This document shows, piece by piece, positions 1-8,192 of a DNA stretch of 63,090 nucleotides; the stretch's first letter is position 1, and the number at the start of each line of letters is the position of its first letter. The stretch comes from DASQPE01 sp964519805 (GTDB lineage: Bacteria; Gemmatimonadota; Gemmatimonadetes; Gemmatimonadales; GWC2-71-9). Made by a program: the position numbers and the translations under genes. Location: positions 1-63,090 of the forward strand of contig CAZFKN010000004.1 of the NCBI GenBank assembly GCA_964519805.1, read 5' to 3'. Below the pieces are notes generated by a model, which did no database searches, had not been told where the DNA came from, and saw only the letters and a program-made list of their open reading frames with translations.

Positions 1-2
1 AG

Positions 3-299
3 GAGCTCCAGCGGAAGTACCCGGACGTGCTGCAGGAGGCGCGCGGCAAGGGACTCTTGATCGGCATGGAGTTCCCCCGCCAGGAGATCGGCTGGCAGGT
101 GGCGTCGGGCCTCTTCAAGCGGGGCGTGCTGGTGGCGGGGACTTACTCCAAGGCGCAGGTGATCCGGATCGAGCCCGCGCTCAACATCCCGACCGCACTC
201 TTGCACGAGATGCTGAATCGCCTGGAAGACACGTTCAAGGAGGTGTCGGCCAAGCTCCGGGGAGATGCGGGGCGGAAGGTGCAGGCGGCGGGGGCGTAG
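3..299 (+). CDS. Class III PLP aminotransferase, C-terminal fragment (5' end outside window)
   Basis: The reading frame is open from base 3, so this is the last 98 codons of a longer gene cut by the window edge; a GTG at 27 is internal. The visible part has the C-terminal signature of class III (ornithine/acetylornithine/putrescine type) PLP aminotransferases: ARGKGLLIGMEF, a GVLV-AGT segment, then VIRIEPALNIP followed by a helical end (LLHEMLNRLEDTF). This small C-terminal domain packs on the PLP domain and helps bind the substrate carboxylate. The catalytic lysine would lie upstream, so substrate cannot be assigned. The Ala-rich tail after KLRGDAG looks unstructured. Confidence 0.8.
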   Translation, partial: ELQRKYPDVLQEARGKGLLIGMEFPRQEIGWQVASGLFKRGVLVAGTYSKAQVIRIEPALNIPTALLHEMLNRLEDTFKEVSAKLRGDAGRKVQAAGA

Positions 300-382
300 G
301 GCGGTCGGTGGCGCCGGACTCCAACGGCGATGTACGCGGGAAACCGGGGCCGCGGGTCACCGTAGGGATTCCGAGGCCCCTA

Positions 383-475
383 ATGCAACAGCTCCTGCGT
401 GTGACAGTTGTGGTCGCGCTCATCGCCGCCACCTGGACCACCGCGCCGCACTGGGCCGCTGACGCGCGTCGCTGA
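383..475 (+). CDS. Possible 30-residue hydrophobic mini-protein or signal-peptide remnant
   Basis: A short ORF sits in the 195-base gap between the aminotransferase and the S41 peptidase. It starts MQQLLRVTVVVALIAATW and stops after 30 residues with TGA. It has a GAGG box about 8 bases upstream of ATG and reads like a signal peptide or single membrane helix with nothing after it. It could be a genuine tiny membrane protein, the remnant of a deleted secreted gene, or chance. Nothing else in 300-494 looks like a gene. Confidence 0.22.
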   Translation: MQQLLRVTVVVALIAATWTTAPHWAADARR

Positions 476-494
476 TCCCGGCGTCCCTACCCGC

Positions 495-1933
495 CTAGTT
501 GATTCGGCTCAGAGCCAGGCCGAACCCCTTCTCCCACACCGGATCCCGCCCAGCGATCAAGTCTTCGATCGTCGGTGCCACCGGATAGTCCGGCACCACA
601 CCGTGCCGCGGATCGACGTCCTCGGTCGCGGCGAGATAGTAACCGACCAGCGGGAGAGAGAGCACGAGTCCTGAGTTCGGCAGGACCACCTCGGCCTCGA
701 ATCCCGACGTGTTGCCCAGATAGGCGCCACCAGCCTCCTCACCCACGAAGGTGACGCGCCGCTCCGAGTGGGCCATCGAGATGAATTCCGCCGTCGTCGA
801 GACGCTTCCCCGTTCATCAGCACGACAACCGGTCCGGTGAAGCCCGGAGTCGACGGCTGTTGCCGCCCAAGGTTGGGGTGGGTGACGCCGTGCAGCTTCC
901 CGTCCGGGCCCGGCCGGGCAAACCCGGGGGGAATGTCGTCCATCGTGCGCGTGAACCGGCGAAAGCTGAATTCGCGGCCGTTGAGAACGAGGTCGCGATA
1001 GTAGTCGAATGGGCGGGCGACGAGATACGACAGGAGCAGCTTGCCGTAGGTGTCCTCACCACCACCGTTGTCGCGGAGATCGATCACCAGTGCAGCCGTT
1101 CGATGGTCGCGCAACGTCGTAAAGGCGCGGACCAGGAACGCGGGAAACCCCTCGCCGCGCGCGGAGTCGGCCGGGTCGAGGAATCGGCGAATGGTGAGTC
1201 GGGCGATCCTGCCGTCGCGCAGCAATTCGAGCTGGGCCGCCGGTGTCGATGGCGCGTCATCCGGGTAGCGGACCCGAGCGGCGGCGCGGAGGTCGGGCAA
1301 TGTGAGGCCGGTCGAGCGGAGCCGCACGAGGCGTCCGGTGGACGGTTCCCGCAGTACAAGCTGATAGGGCGCCCGGATGCTCGTGAGGGCCACGAGGTTG
1401 GTCGCGAAGCGAAAATCGCTGAGCGCCGCCCGCTTCCACGTCCCGATATCGCCGTCCGCGGATGTGCCGGCGAGCATGAGACCCACCAGGCTGTCCACTG
1501 GGCGTCCGTTGATGGATCGGAGCTCGAACCCGGCGACCTTGCTCGAGTCGCTCGAGAAGTCGCGCACGACGAATGGAGCGCCGCCGACGAATGGGACGCG
1601 AAACGGCAACAGGCGCTCTCCAGTGACCAGATGCTGTTGCAGCGAATCGCTCAGCACGAGCATGGTGTGGCCGCACCTGACGAGCGCGACCAGCGGCGCA
1701 AGCACGCGATATAGTTGTGCCGCGGTCATCGGCGCGGCGAGCTGTCGTTCCGCCGCCGCCACGCCCCCGTCGAACCCCGCAGCCGTGGTGTAGCGCCGGA
1801 GCCCGCTGTGTCCTTCCTCGAGTGCCTGGCGCAGCACCGCGAGGTCGGCGCGCAGGGCACTTGCGGGCAGCAGCGTATCGCGTTGCGCGCCGGCGGCGAG
1901 GACGCCCGCCAGCAGATAACGAAGCACGAGCAT
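495..1933 (-). pseudogene. S41-family (tail-specific protease-like) peptidase, frameshifted
   Basis: Two overlapping frames together give one secreted S41 peptidase. The first frame runs from the ATG at 1933: a short signal peptide (LVLRYLLAGVLAAGAQ), an N-terminal helical region, a PDZ-like middle, then the protease core with VIDLRDNGGGEDT and VVLMNGEAS. The second frame continues in register with TTAEFISMAHSERRVTFVGE, a GNTSGFEAEVVLPNSG segment and the end at 495. The shift is a duplicated dinucleotide GA at 799-802 (plus strand). Removing it restores a 478-residue protein. The break is at the catalytic-serine region of the family, so as sequenced the enzyme would be dead. A sequencing or assembly error is equally possible because both halves are otherwise intact. 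Confidence 0.7.
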
Positions 1934-2011
1934 GAAGCCAGGGTAGAGACGGGAGGCGAGGATGTCTTGAACGGACCTAACCTGGGGAGGTGCAGCGCTG
2001 CCTCCGACCTC

Positions 2012-2040
2012 TTGACTCCATCATCATGGAATGCAATTCT
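2012..2040 (+). promoter_or_regulatory. Candidate promoter of the XRE-cupin gene, possibly leaderless
   Basis: TTGACT at 2012-2017 and AATTCT at 2035-2040 are 17 bases apart inside the only AT-rich patch of this neighbourhood. Transcription would start at about 2046-2047, which is the ATG of the regulator. There is no Shine-Dalgarno sequence before that ATG, so the transcript may be leaderless. The -10 match is weak. Confidence 0.3.
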
Positions 2041-2046
2041 AGTATT

Positions 2047-2637
2047 ATGGAAACGACCATCCCCGACACCCAGTCCCGCCTGGCCGCCCGACTGCGCCGT
2101 CTCCGGGCCGAGCGCGGGCTCACCCTCGATGCACTCGCCGACCGCGCCGCCGTGAGCCGGGCCACGATCTCCCTGATCGAGCGCGGCGAGAGCAGCCCAA
2201 CGGCCGCTGTGCTCGATCGACTCGCGGCGGGGCTGGGCGTCTCGATCGCCTCCCTCTTCGCCGAGGAGGCACGCGCCGACGCTTCACCGGTCTCGCGGCG
2301 CGCCGATCAGGCCTCCTGGCGCGATCCCGCGACGGGCTACGTCCGCCGCAACCTCTCGCCACCGAGTTTCCCGTCGCCAATCGAGCTGGTCGAGGTGAGG
2401 CTTCCGGCCGGCGCGCGCGTGGCCTACGACACGGCGAGCCGGACCGTCGGCCTGAGCCAGCAGATCTGGGTCCTCGAGGGGCGCGTAGAGGTCAGCCTCG
2501 GCGCGGCCACGCACCGCCTGGATGCCGGTGACTGCCTTGCGATGCGTATAGACCGGCCTACAGCCTTTCGAAACCCCGCCAAACGCCCCGTCCGCTACCT
2601 CGTAGCGCTGGTGCCGGACCGGAGGAGCAGCCCATGA
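2047..2637 (+). CDS. XRE-family transcriptional regulator with C-terminal cupin domain
   Basis: The 196-residue protein has an N-terminal HTH of the XRE/Cro type (RLAARLRRLRAERGLTLDAL, then SRATISLIERGESSPT, residues about 10-65). A small-molecule-binding cupin barrel follows (residues about 110-190, with PAGARVAYD, QIWVLEGRVEVSLG and HRLDAGDCLAMRID). Proteins of this architecture usually control adjacent metabolic or detoxification genes in response to a bound ligand. I chose the ATG at 2047 because the HTH begins soon after; two upstream in-frame ATGs (1990, 2026) only add an unconserved leader. Its TGA overlaps the ATG of the downstream acetyltransferase, so the pair is translationally coupled and the acetyltransferase is a likely target. 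Confidence 0.85.
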   Translation: METTIPDTQSRLAARLRRLRAERGLTLDALADRAAVSRATISLIERGESSPTAAVLDRLAAGLGVSIASLFAEEARADASPVSRRADQASWRDPATGYVRRNLSPPSFPSPIELVEVRLPAGARVAYDTASRTVGLSQQIWVLEGRVEVSLGAATHRLDAGDCLAMRIDRPTAFRNPAKRPVRYLVALVPDRRSSP

Positions 2638-3230
2638 ACCAACTCCCGCAGGCGACCCCGGCGCCTGCCCCGTCCGGCGCCTCGGACGCAGGCGCCGCCA
2701 CTCCGGACCAGATCGCCATTCGCCAGCTCACGGGAGCCGAGGCGCACGCCCGTGTGCCCGACCTCTCCGCGGTGCTGATCGACTGCGTGGAGGGCGGCGC
2801 GTCCGTGAGCTTCATGGCGCCGCTCTCGCGGGAGCGGGCGGACGGCTTCTGGGGCCGCGTGGCCGACGGCGTCGTCTCCGGCACTCGGATTCTGATCGTG
2901 GCCGAGGACCAAGCCACAGGCGCGATCGTGGGAACGGTGCAGCTCCTGCTCGACCTCCCGGAAAACCAGCCCCATCGCGCGGACCTGGCCAAGATGCTGG
3001 TTCGCCGCTCGGCGCGCCGCCGGGGGCTCGGCGCTCGCCTCATGCGGGCGGTCGAGGACGCCGCCCGAGGGGCCGGACGGACGCTGCTCGTGTTGGATAC
3101 CGTCACCGGCGCCGACGCCGAGCGCCTGTACGAGCGCCTCGGCTGGACCAAGGTCGGGATCGTGCCGGGCTACGCCCTCTGGCCGGACGGACGGCCCTGC
3201 GACACGACCATTTTCTACAAGGCCCTGTGA
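2634..3230 (+). CDS. GNAT-family N-acetyltransferase
   Basis: The 198-residue protein has a Pro/Ala-rich start (about residues 1-27) and then a GNAT fold. Visible motifs are motif D/A (AIVGTVQLLLDLPENQPHRA, then LAKMLVRRSARRRGLGARLM, the acetyl-CoA pyrophosphate loop being RRRGLG) and motif B (DTVTGADAERLYERLGWTKVG). The C-terminal GYALWPDGRPCDTTIFYKAL is typical of GNATs related to drug and amino-acid acetyltransferases. The substrate is unknown. It starts inside the stop of the XRE-cupin regulator (ATGA overlap) and is followed by a strong hairpin, so the two genes form a closed operon. Confidence 0.85.
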   Translation: MNQLPQATPAPAPSGASDAGAATPDQIAIRQLTGAEAHARVPDLSAVLIDCVEGGASVSFMAPLSRERADGFWGRVADGVVSGTRILIVAEDQATGAIVGTVQLLLDLPENQPHRADLAKMLVRRSARRRGLGARLMRAVEDAARGAGRTLLVLDTVTGADAERLYERLGWTKVGIVPGYALWPDGRPCDTTIFYKAL

Positions 3231-3289
3231 CGGCATGGACGAAAGACGAATGACGCGTCCAAGCGGGCGGGCCACGCTGGTCAAAACGA

Positions 3290-3318
3290 ACCGCGGCGGC
3301 CGGGAAGGCCGCCGCGGT
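3290..3318. terminator. Bidirectional hairpin terminator between the GNAT gene and pilC
   Basis: A perfect 12-base-pair stem (3290-3301 with 3307-3318) encloses a 5-base loop. It lies in the 122-base convergent gap and can serve both strands. There is only a weak T stretch after the stem on either side. Confidence 0.7.
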
Positions 3319-3352
3319 CCTTGGTACGGTAAGCCGGCTGGGACGAGCCGCC

Positions 3353-4561
3353 TTACTGCACCGTATTCATCATGTCGAAGATCGGCAGGTACATCGCCAC
3401 CACCATGCCGCCCACGACCACGCCCAGGACCACGATCATCATCGGCTCCATCAGCGAGAGGAGCGCGCTCACCGCGACGTCCACCTCTTCGTCGTAGAAG
3501 TCCGCGATCTTCGTGAGCATCTCGTCCAGGCCGCCGGTCTGCTCGCCCACCGCGATCATCGAGATCACCATGGGGGGGAACACCTTCGACTTCTCCAGCG
3601 GCGCCGCGATCGTCTCGCCGCCGGCGATCGACTGGCGCGAGGCCATGACCGCGTCGTGGATGACCATGTTGCCGGCCGTCTTCGCCGTGATCTCGAGCCC
3701 CTCGAGGATCGAGACGCCCGACGAGATCAGGGTGCCCAACGTGCGGGTGAAGCGGGAGACCGCCGACTTCCGGAGCAGGTCGCCCAGCACCGGGGACTTG
3801 AGCAGCAGCGCGTCGATGTTCTTGCGGCCGCTCGTACTGGCGTAGTAGCGCTGGATCGCGAAGACGGTGAGCCCGATGGCGCCAAGGACCGCCCACCAGT
3901 ATCCGATCAGCAGGTCGGACAGCCCGATCACGATGCGGGTCGGCAGCGGCAGCTCCATGCTCACCGAGGCGAACATGGTCTGGAAAACCGGGATTACGAA
4001 GATCAGCAGGATCGCGATCGCGATGCCCGCAACCGTGATGATGACGCCCGGGTACACCAACGCGCCCTTCACCTTGCGGATCAGGGCGTCGTTCTTCTCC
4101 AGGAACGTCGCGAGCCGGAGGAGAATGGTGTCCAGGATACCGCCGGCCTCGCCGGCGGCCACCATGTTGACGTAGAGGTCGCTGAACGCCTTCGGGTGCT
4201 TGCTGAACGCATCGGCCAGCGTGTTGCCCGACTCGACGTCGTAGACGACCGCGCGGGTGACTTCCGCCAGCGCCTTGTTCTCCGTCTGCTGTGCCAGGAT
4301 GTTGAGCGACTGCACCAGCGGCAGACCGGCGTTGATCATCGTGGCGAACTGCCGGGTGAAGATCACGATGTCGCGGGTCTTGATCCGCTGTCCCCCCGGC
4401 AGCGTGAACTTGATCTGCTTGGGAGCCTCCCGGACGCTCACCAGCATCAGCCGGTTCTTCTTGAGGTAGTTGTTCACCTCGGACTGGCTCGGCACGTCGA
4501 GCTGGCCCTTCTGGATCTGCCCGTTCGCGGCGTTGCGCGCGGTGTATTCGAACATCGGCAT
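3353..4561 (-). CDS. pilC: Type IV pilus inner-membrane platform protein PilC (GspF family)
   Basis: This 402-residue protein is the polytopic platform on which the PilB and PilT motors act. It starts with MPMFEYTARNAANGQIQKG and carries two GspF cytoplasmic four-helix domains: around residues 65-190 (FTRQFATMINAGLPLVQSLNIL) and 270-390 (FTRTLGTLISSGVSILEGLEIT). Hydrophobic helices lie near residues 165-190, 215-240 and 370-395. The length is normal. It follows pilT by 18 bases, in the order pilB-pilT-pilC, and is the last gene before the hairpin at 3290-3318. The pair of GspF repeats makes the family certain; pilus rather than type II secretion is inferred from the neighbouring PilT. Confidence 0.95.
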   Translation of the reverse strand: MPMFEYTARNAANGQIQKGQLDVPSQSEVNNYLKKNRLMLVSVREAPKQIKFTLPGGQRIKTRDIVIFTRQFATMINAGLPLVQSLNILAQQTENKALAEVTRAVVYDVESGNTLADAFSKHPKAFSDLYVNMVAAGEAGGILDTILLRLATFLEKNDALIRKVKGALVYPGVIITVAGIAIAILLIFVIPVFQTMFASVSMELPLPTRIVIGLSDLLIGYWWAVLGAIGLTVFAIQRYYASTSGRKNIDALLLKSPVLGDLLRKSAVSRFTRTLGTLISSGVSILEGLEITAKTAGNMVIHDAVMASRQSIAGGETIAAPLEKSKVFPPMVISMIAVGEQTGGLDEMLTKIADFYDEEVDVAVSALLSLMEPMMIVVLGVVVGGMVVAMYLPIFDMMNTVQ

Positions 4562-4579
4562 CGGTGATTCTCCCTCGCC

Positions 4580-5716
4580 CTAGCGGCGGGTGGCCCCCGC
4601 GGCGCGAAGCTGCTTCTCGCCTACCGCAGGAATGTCCTGGTCTTCCATCGGCCGCTGGCCGATCATCCGGAGGAACTCGTTCGGATCCCCCGAGACCCGG
4701 AGACACTCGTCTTCGGTCACGTCCCGCGCCATGTAGAGCTGGTACAGCGCGTCGTTCATCGTTTGCATCCCGAACTTCTTGCCCGCCTGCATGGACGAGT
4801 AGATCTGGTGGATCTTCTCGTCGCGGATCAGCGCGCGGATGGCCGGCGTCGCGACCATGATTTCCGCCGCCATCACCCGGCCGCGTCCCTTGGCCTTCGG
4901 CAGCAGCGTCTGGGTGACCACGCCCTCGAGCACGAAGGCGAGCTGCGCCCGCACCTGCGACTGCTGGTTGTGCGGGAAGACGTCGATGATGCGGTTGATG
5001 GATTCGGCGGCCGAGTTGGTGTGCAGCGTCGCGAGCGCCAGGTGGCCCGTCTCCGCGATCGTGAGCGCGGCGGCGATGGTCTCGAGATCGCGCATCTCAC
5101 CGACCAGGATGACGTCGGGGTCTTCACGCAGGGCGTACTTGAGCGCGTTGGCGAAGTTCTTGGTGTCGGTGCCGACCTCGCGCTGATTGACGATGCAGGC
5201 CTGGTGACGGTGGATGAACTCGATCGGGTCCTCCACCGTGATGATGTGGCCCTTCCGCTCCTTGTTGATCTTGTCGATGATCGCGGCCAGGGTTGTGGAC
5301 TTCCCCGATCCCGTCGGCCCGGTCACCAGGATGAGCCCGCGCGGCCGCTCCGCCAGCTTCGCCACAACCGGCGGCAGGCCAAGCTCCTGGAACGTTCGCA
5401 CATTGAAGGGAATCATGCGGATTACCATGGCCACACAGCCCCGCTGCTTGAATACGTTGCCGCGGAACCGAGCCAGGTTCTGGATCCCGAAGCTGAAGTC
5501 CAACTCGTCCTCCGTCTCGAACCGCTTCTTCTGGTTCTCGGTGAGGACCGAGTAGGCCAGCTGGAGCGTGTCCTTGGCGGTCAGGACATCGGGCGAAGAG
5601 CTATCGGTGATGTCACCGTCAATACGCAACTTAGGCCGCTCGCCAGCGGTGACGTGGAGGTCGGATGCCTCCTTTTCGATCATCTCTTCGAGCAACGCTC
5701 GCAAATTGACGGTCAT
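4580..5716 (-). CDS. pilT: Type IV pilus retraction ATPase PilT
   Basis: The 378-residue cytoplasmic hexameric ATPase powers pilus disassembly and retraction. The N-terminal PAS-like domain begins LRALLEEMIEKEASDLHVT. The Walker A box GPTGSGKST is at residues 133-141, followed by the Asp box (ITVEDPIE), a Walker B region (DVILVGEMRD) and His box (GHLALATLHTN). The AIRALIRDEKIHQIYS motif (AIRNLIRE box) near residue 290 is diagnostic of PilT and required for retraction in characterised homologues. Its ATG overlaps the stop of pilB by four bases, so the two are co-translated. Confidence 0.96.
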   Translation of the reverse strand: MTVNLRALLEEMIEKEASDLHVTAGERPKLRIDGDITDSSSPDVLTAKDTLQLAYSVLTENQKKRFETEDELDFSFGIQNLARFRGNVFKQRGCVAMVIRMIPFNVRTFQELGLPPVVAKLAERPRGLILVTGPTGSGKSTTLAAIIDKINKERKGHIITVEDPIEFIHRHQACIVNQREVGTDTKNFANALKYALREDPDVILVGEMRDLETIAAALTIAETGHLALATLHTNSAAESINRIIDVFPHNQQSQVRAQLAFVLEGVVTQTLLPKAKGRGRVMAAEIMVATPAIRALIRDEKIHQIYSSMQAGKKFGMQTMNDALYQLYMARDVTEDECLRVSGDPNEFLRMIGQRPMEDQDIPAVGEKQLRAAGATRR

Positions 5717-7419
5717 CCGGCGCTCTCCTTGACGACTTCTTCCAGGGTGGTCACGCCCCGCGCGATCTTCTTCATGCCATCCATGCGCAACGTCAGCATC
5801 CCCTCAGCCACGGCCTGCTCCTGGAGTTCTGCTACCGACGCACCGCGCAAGATCATGCGCCGCAGCTCCGGCGAGAGCGCCATGACCTCGTAGAGGCCCT
5901 GGCGACCCTTGTACCCGGTCCCGCTGCAGGCATCGCAGCCCCCGCCCTTCATGAATTTGATCTTGCGAAGGGAGTCAAGATCCGTGCCCAGGGAGCGCAA
6001 TTCGTCGTCCCCGTAGGTGTGGGGCGCCTTGCATTCCTTGCAGATACGCCGGACCAGCCGCTGGGCCACGACCAGGTTCACCGCGCTCGCCACGTTGAAC
6101 GCCTCGACGCCCATGTCGATCATACGAGTGATGGTGCTGGGCGCGTCGTTCGTGTGGAGCGTCGACAGCACGAGGTGGCCGGTGAGCGCCGCCTTGATGG
6201 CGATGCCGCCGGTCTCGAGATCGCGGATCTCACCGATCATGATGATGTTCGGGTCCTGCCGCAGGAACGCCTTCAGCGCCGCCGCGAACGAGAGCCCGAT
6301 GTCGGTGCGCACGAGGACCTGATTGATCCCCATCAGGTTGTACTCGACGGGGTCTTCCGCGGTCATGATGTTCGTGTCGATCGTGTTGATCCGCTGGAGG
6401 CACGAGTACAGCGTCGTCGTCTTGCCCGAGCCGGTCGGCCCGGTGACCAGCACCATGCCGTAGGGGTTCAGGATCGCCTTCATCAGGTCCTGCTCCGCCT
6501 TCGGCTCGAACCCGAACTTGGTGAGATCGAGCGTCAGGTTCCCCTTGTCGAGGATTCGGAGCACGATCTTCTCGCCGAAGAGCACCGGCAGCGTCGACAC
6601 CCGGAAGTCGATCACCCGCGTGCCCATCTTGAGCTTGAGGCGGCCGTCCTGCGGCACGCGCCGCTCGGCGATGTTGAGCTGGGAGAGAATCTTCACGCGC
6701 GACGTGAGCGCGGCCTTCATCTTGAGCGGGGGCTTCATGACCTCGAGCAGCGCGCCGTCGACGCGGTACCGCACCCGGATCTCGTGCTCGAAGGGCTCGA
6801 TGTGAATGTCGCTCGCGCCGCGCTTCACCGCGTCGGTGAGAAGCCCGTTGATCAACTTGACGACCGGCGCGTCGTCGACATTGGCGGCACCGGTCTCCTC
6901 CTCCTCTTCCTCGAGGACCTCGACGTCATCGGCCAACCCCTCCATGTCCTTCAGGATGCTCTGGAGCTGCTGGTCCGACGACTCGTAGTGCTTCTCGATC
7001 AGGGCGCGTAGCGTGTACTCGCCGGCGATGACCGGGAACAGGTCGTACCGGGTGATGAACTTCAGGTCCTCGAGCAGGCCATGGTCGGTCGGGTCGGCCA
7101 TCGCGATCGTCAGGGTGCGGCCCTCGCGCTTGAGCGGGAGGACCACGTGCTTGGTCGCGAGGTCGGCGGGGATCAGCTTGACGAGTTTGGGATCGACCTC
7201 GAAGCGGGAAAGGTCGACCGCCGGCAAGCGGTATTGGCGGGCCAGGAGCTTGGTGATTTCCAGCTCCTGCACCAGGCCCAGCTTCACCAGGACATACCCC
7301 AAGCGATGCTTACTGGCCCTCTGCTCGGAGAGCGCCTGTGCCAGCTGCTCCCGAGTGATCAGGCCTTCTTTGATCAGGATGTCGCCGAGCCGGTCGGGAC
7401 CGGCGGCCGCGGTCGCCAT
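5713..7419 (-). CDS. pilB: Type IV pilus assembly ATPase PilB
   Basis: The 568-residue extension ATPase drives pilin polymerisation. The N-terminus (residues about 8-145) is a MshEN/T2SSE-N module (RLGDILIKEGLITREQLAQA, then LARQYRLPAVDLSRFE). An acidic linker with a run of Glu lies near 168-176. The ATPase core has Walker A GPTGSGKTT at 327-335, ITAEDPVEYNLMGINQV, FLRQDPNIIMIGEIRDLETG and GHLVLSTLHTND. The zinc-binding C-terminal knuckle is CKECK with CDACSGTGYKGRQGLYEV. The MshEN domain binds cyclic di-GMP in some homologues, so control by that messenger is possible but not shown. It is the first of three pil genes. Confidence 0.96.
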   Translation of the reverse strand: MATAAAGPDRLGDILIKEGLITREQLAQALSEQRASKHRLGYVLVKLGLVQELEITKLLARQYRLPAVDLSRFEVDPKLVKLIPADLATKHVVLPLKREGRTLTIAMADPTDHGLLEDLKFITRYDLFPVIAGEYTLRALIEKHYESSDQQLQSILKDMEGLADDVEVLEEEEEETGAANVDDAPVVKLINGLLTDAVKRGASDIHIEPFEHEIRVRYRVDGALLEVMKPPLKMKAALTSRVKILSQLNIAERRVPQDGRLKLKMGTRVIDFRVSTLPVLFGEKIVLRILDKGNLTLDLTKFGFEPKAEQDLMKAILNPYGMVLVTGPTGSGKTTTLYSCLQRINTIDTNIMTAEDPVEYNLMGINQVLVRTDIGLSFAAALKAFLRQDPNIIMIGEIRDLETGGIAIKAALTGHLVLSTLHTNDAPSTITRMIDMGVEAFNVASAVNLVVAQRLVRRICKECKAPHTYGDDELRSLGTDLDSLRKIKFMKGGGCDACSGTGYKGRQGLYEVMALSPELRRMILRGASVAELQEQAVAEGMLTLRMDGMKKIARGVTTLEEVVKESAG

Positions 7420-7492
7420 CGTCGGGGTCGAAGCTCACGGTTGTGGGTAGGGAAAGCCACTGCCCCTGGATGCGCCCGGGAGGTGTCCGACT

Positions 7493-8122
7493 TTAAGGCA
7501 CCTGCAACCTTTGGCGCACGCGGCCGACCAAGGCAGGTTTGATGCCGGGAATGCGAGAGAGTGCATCGATCGACGGGAACGGGCCGTTACGTTCCCGGTC
7601 CCGCACGATGGCCGCCGCGAGCTTCGCCCCGATGCCCGGAAGAGCCTCCAGCTCGGCGGCCGTGGCCCGGTTGAGGGAAACCTGATCCGGGGAAGAGCCT
7701 AGGATGGAATGAGATGGATCCTGGGCCCGGGGCTGCCCGCTGAACGTGGCGTGGTCCGCGATGGCGCTCAGAAGGGCGGCCCCGACCCCCGGGACTCGAT
7801 CCAATCCAGCTAGGTTGCCGAAAAGGCCACGGGCCTCCCGATCGGCAACAATGCGTTTCGCCAGCCCCGGCCCGACTCGCGGCAGCCGGGTCACTTCTTC
7901 CGGCCCCGCCCGGTCAAGATCGATACGCTCCCCCGGGTCCAGCGGCCGGCTCAGGGCGATGGTGCTGTCCTTGTGCGCCAGGGGCGATTGCCCTGGCAAC
8001 GCCTGGACCAGCTCGATCTCTCCAGGGGCCTGACCCGGGCGGTTGGCGACGAGGCGAGCGGCGTGGCCGGCGACGGCAAGGGCGAGCAGGAAGATGAGGG
8101 CGCGGCGTTCGGCGGGAGGCAT
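7493..8122 (-). CDS. ComEA-like membrane-anchored helix-hairpin-helix DNA-binding protein
   Basis: The 209-residue protein has one N-terminal membrane helix (RRALIFLLALAVAGHAARLV, residues about 6-25), a linker and two HhH modules. The first is IDLDRAGPEEVTRLPRVGPG with LAKRIVADREARGLFGN; the second is VSLNRATAAELEALPGIGAK with LAAAIVRDRERNGPF. ComEA proteins bind incoming double-stranded DNA in the periplasm during natural transformation. Most are shorter and have a single HhH pair; the duplication is notable. I chose the ATG at 8122 because it places the membrane helix at the start; a long upstream extension in frame overlaps the M28 gene and is not conserved-looking. It sits 73 bases upstream of pilB, supporting a pilus/DNA-uptake role. 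Confidence 0.75.
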   Translation of the reverse strand: MPPAERRALIFLLALAVAGHAARLVANRPGQAPGEIELVQALPGQSPLAHKDSTIALSRPLDPGERIDLDRAGPEEVTRLPRVGPGLAKRIVADREARGLFGNLAGLDRVPGVGAALLSAIADHATFSGQPRAQDPSHSILGSSPDQVSLNRATAAELEALPGIGAKLAAAIVRDRERNGPFPSIDALSRIPGIKPALVGRVRQRLQVP

Positions 8123-8192
8123 GCGGGAACGGTGGCGTCGCGGGAGGCGAGTCGCGCCACCCGTTCCCTGCGGATCGGAGCGGAAAGCTGCG

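Noticed and set aside
2595..4706. Very long antisense reading frame (about 700 codons) over the GNAT and pil genes
   Set aside because: Arg/Gly-rich translation without motifs. It is a typical GC-rich shadow of real genes in the other frame.
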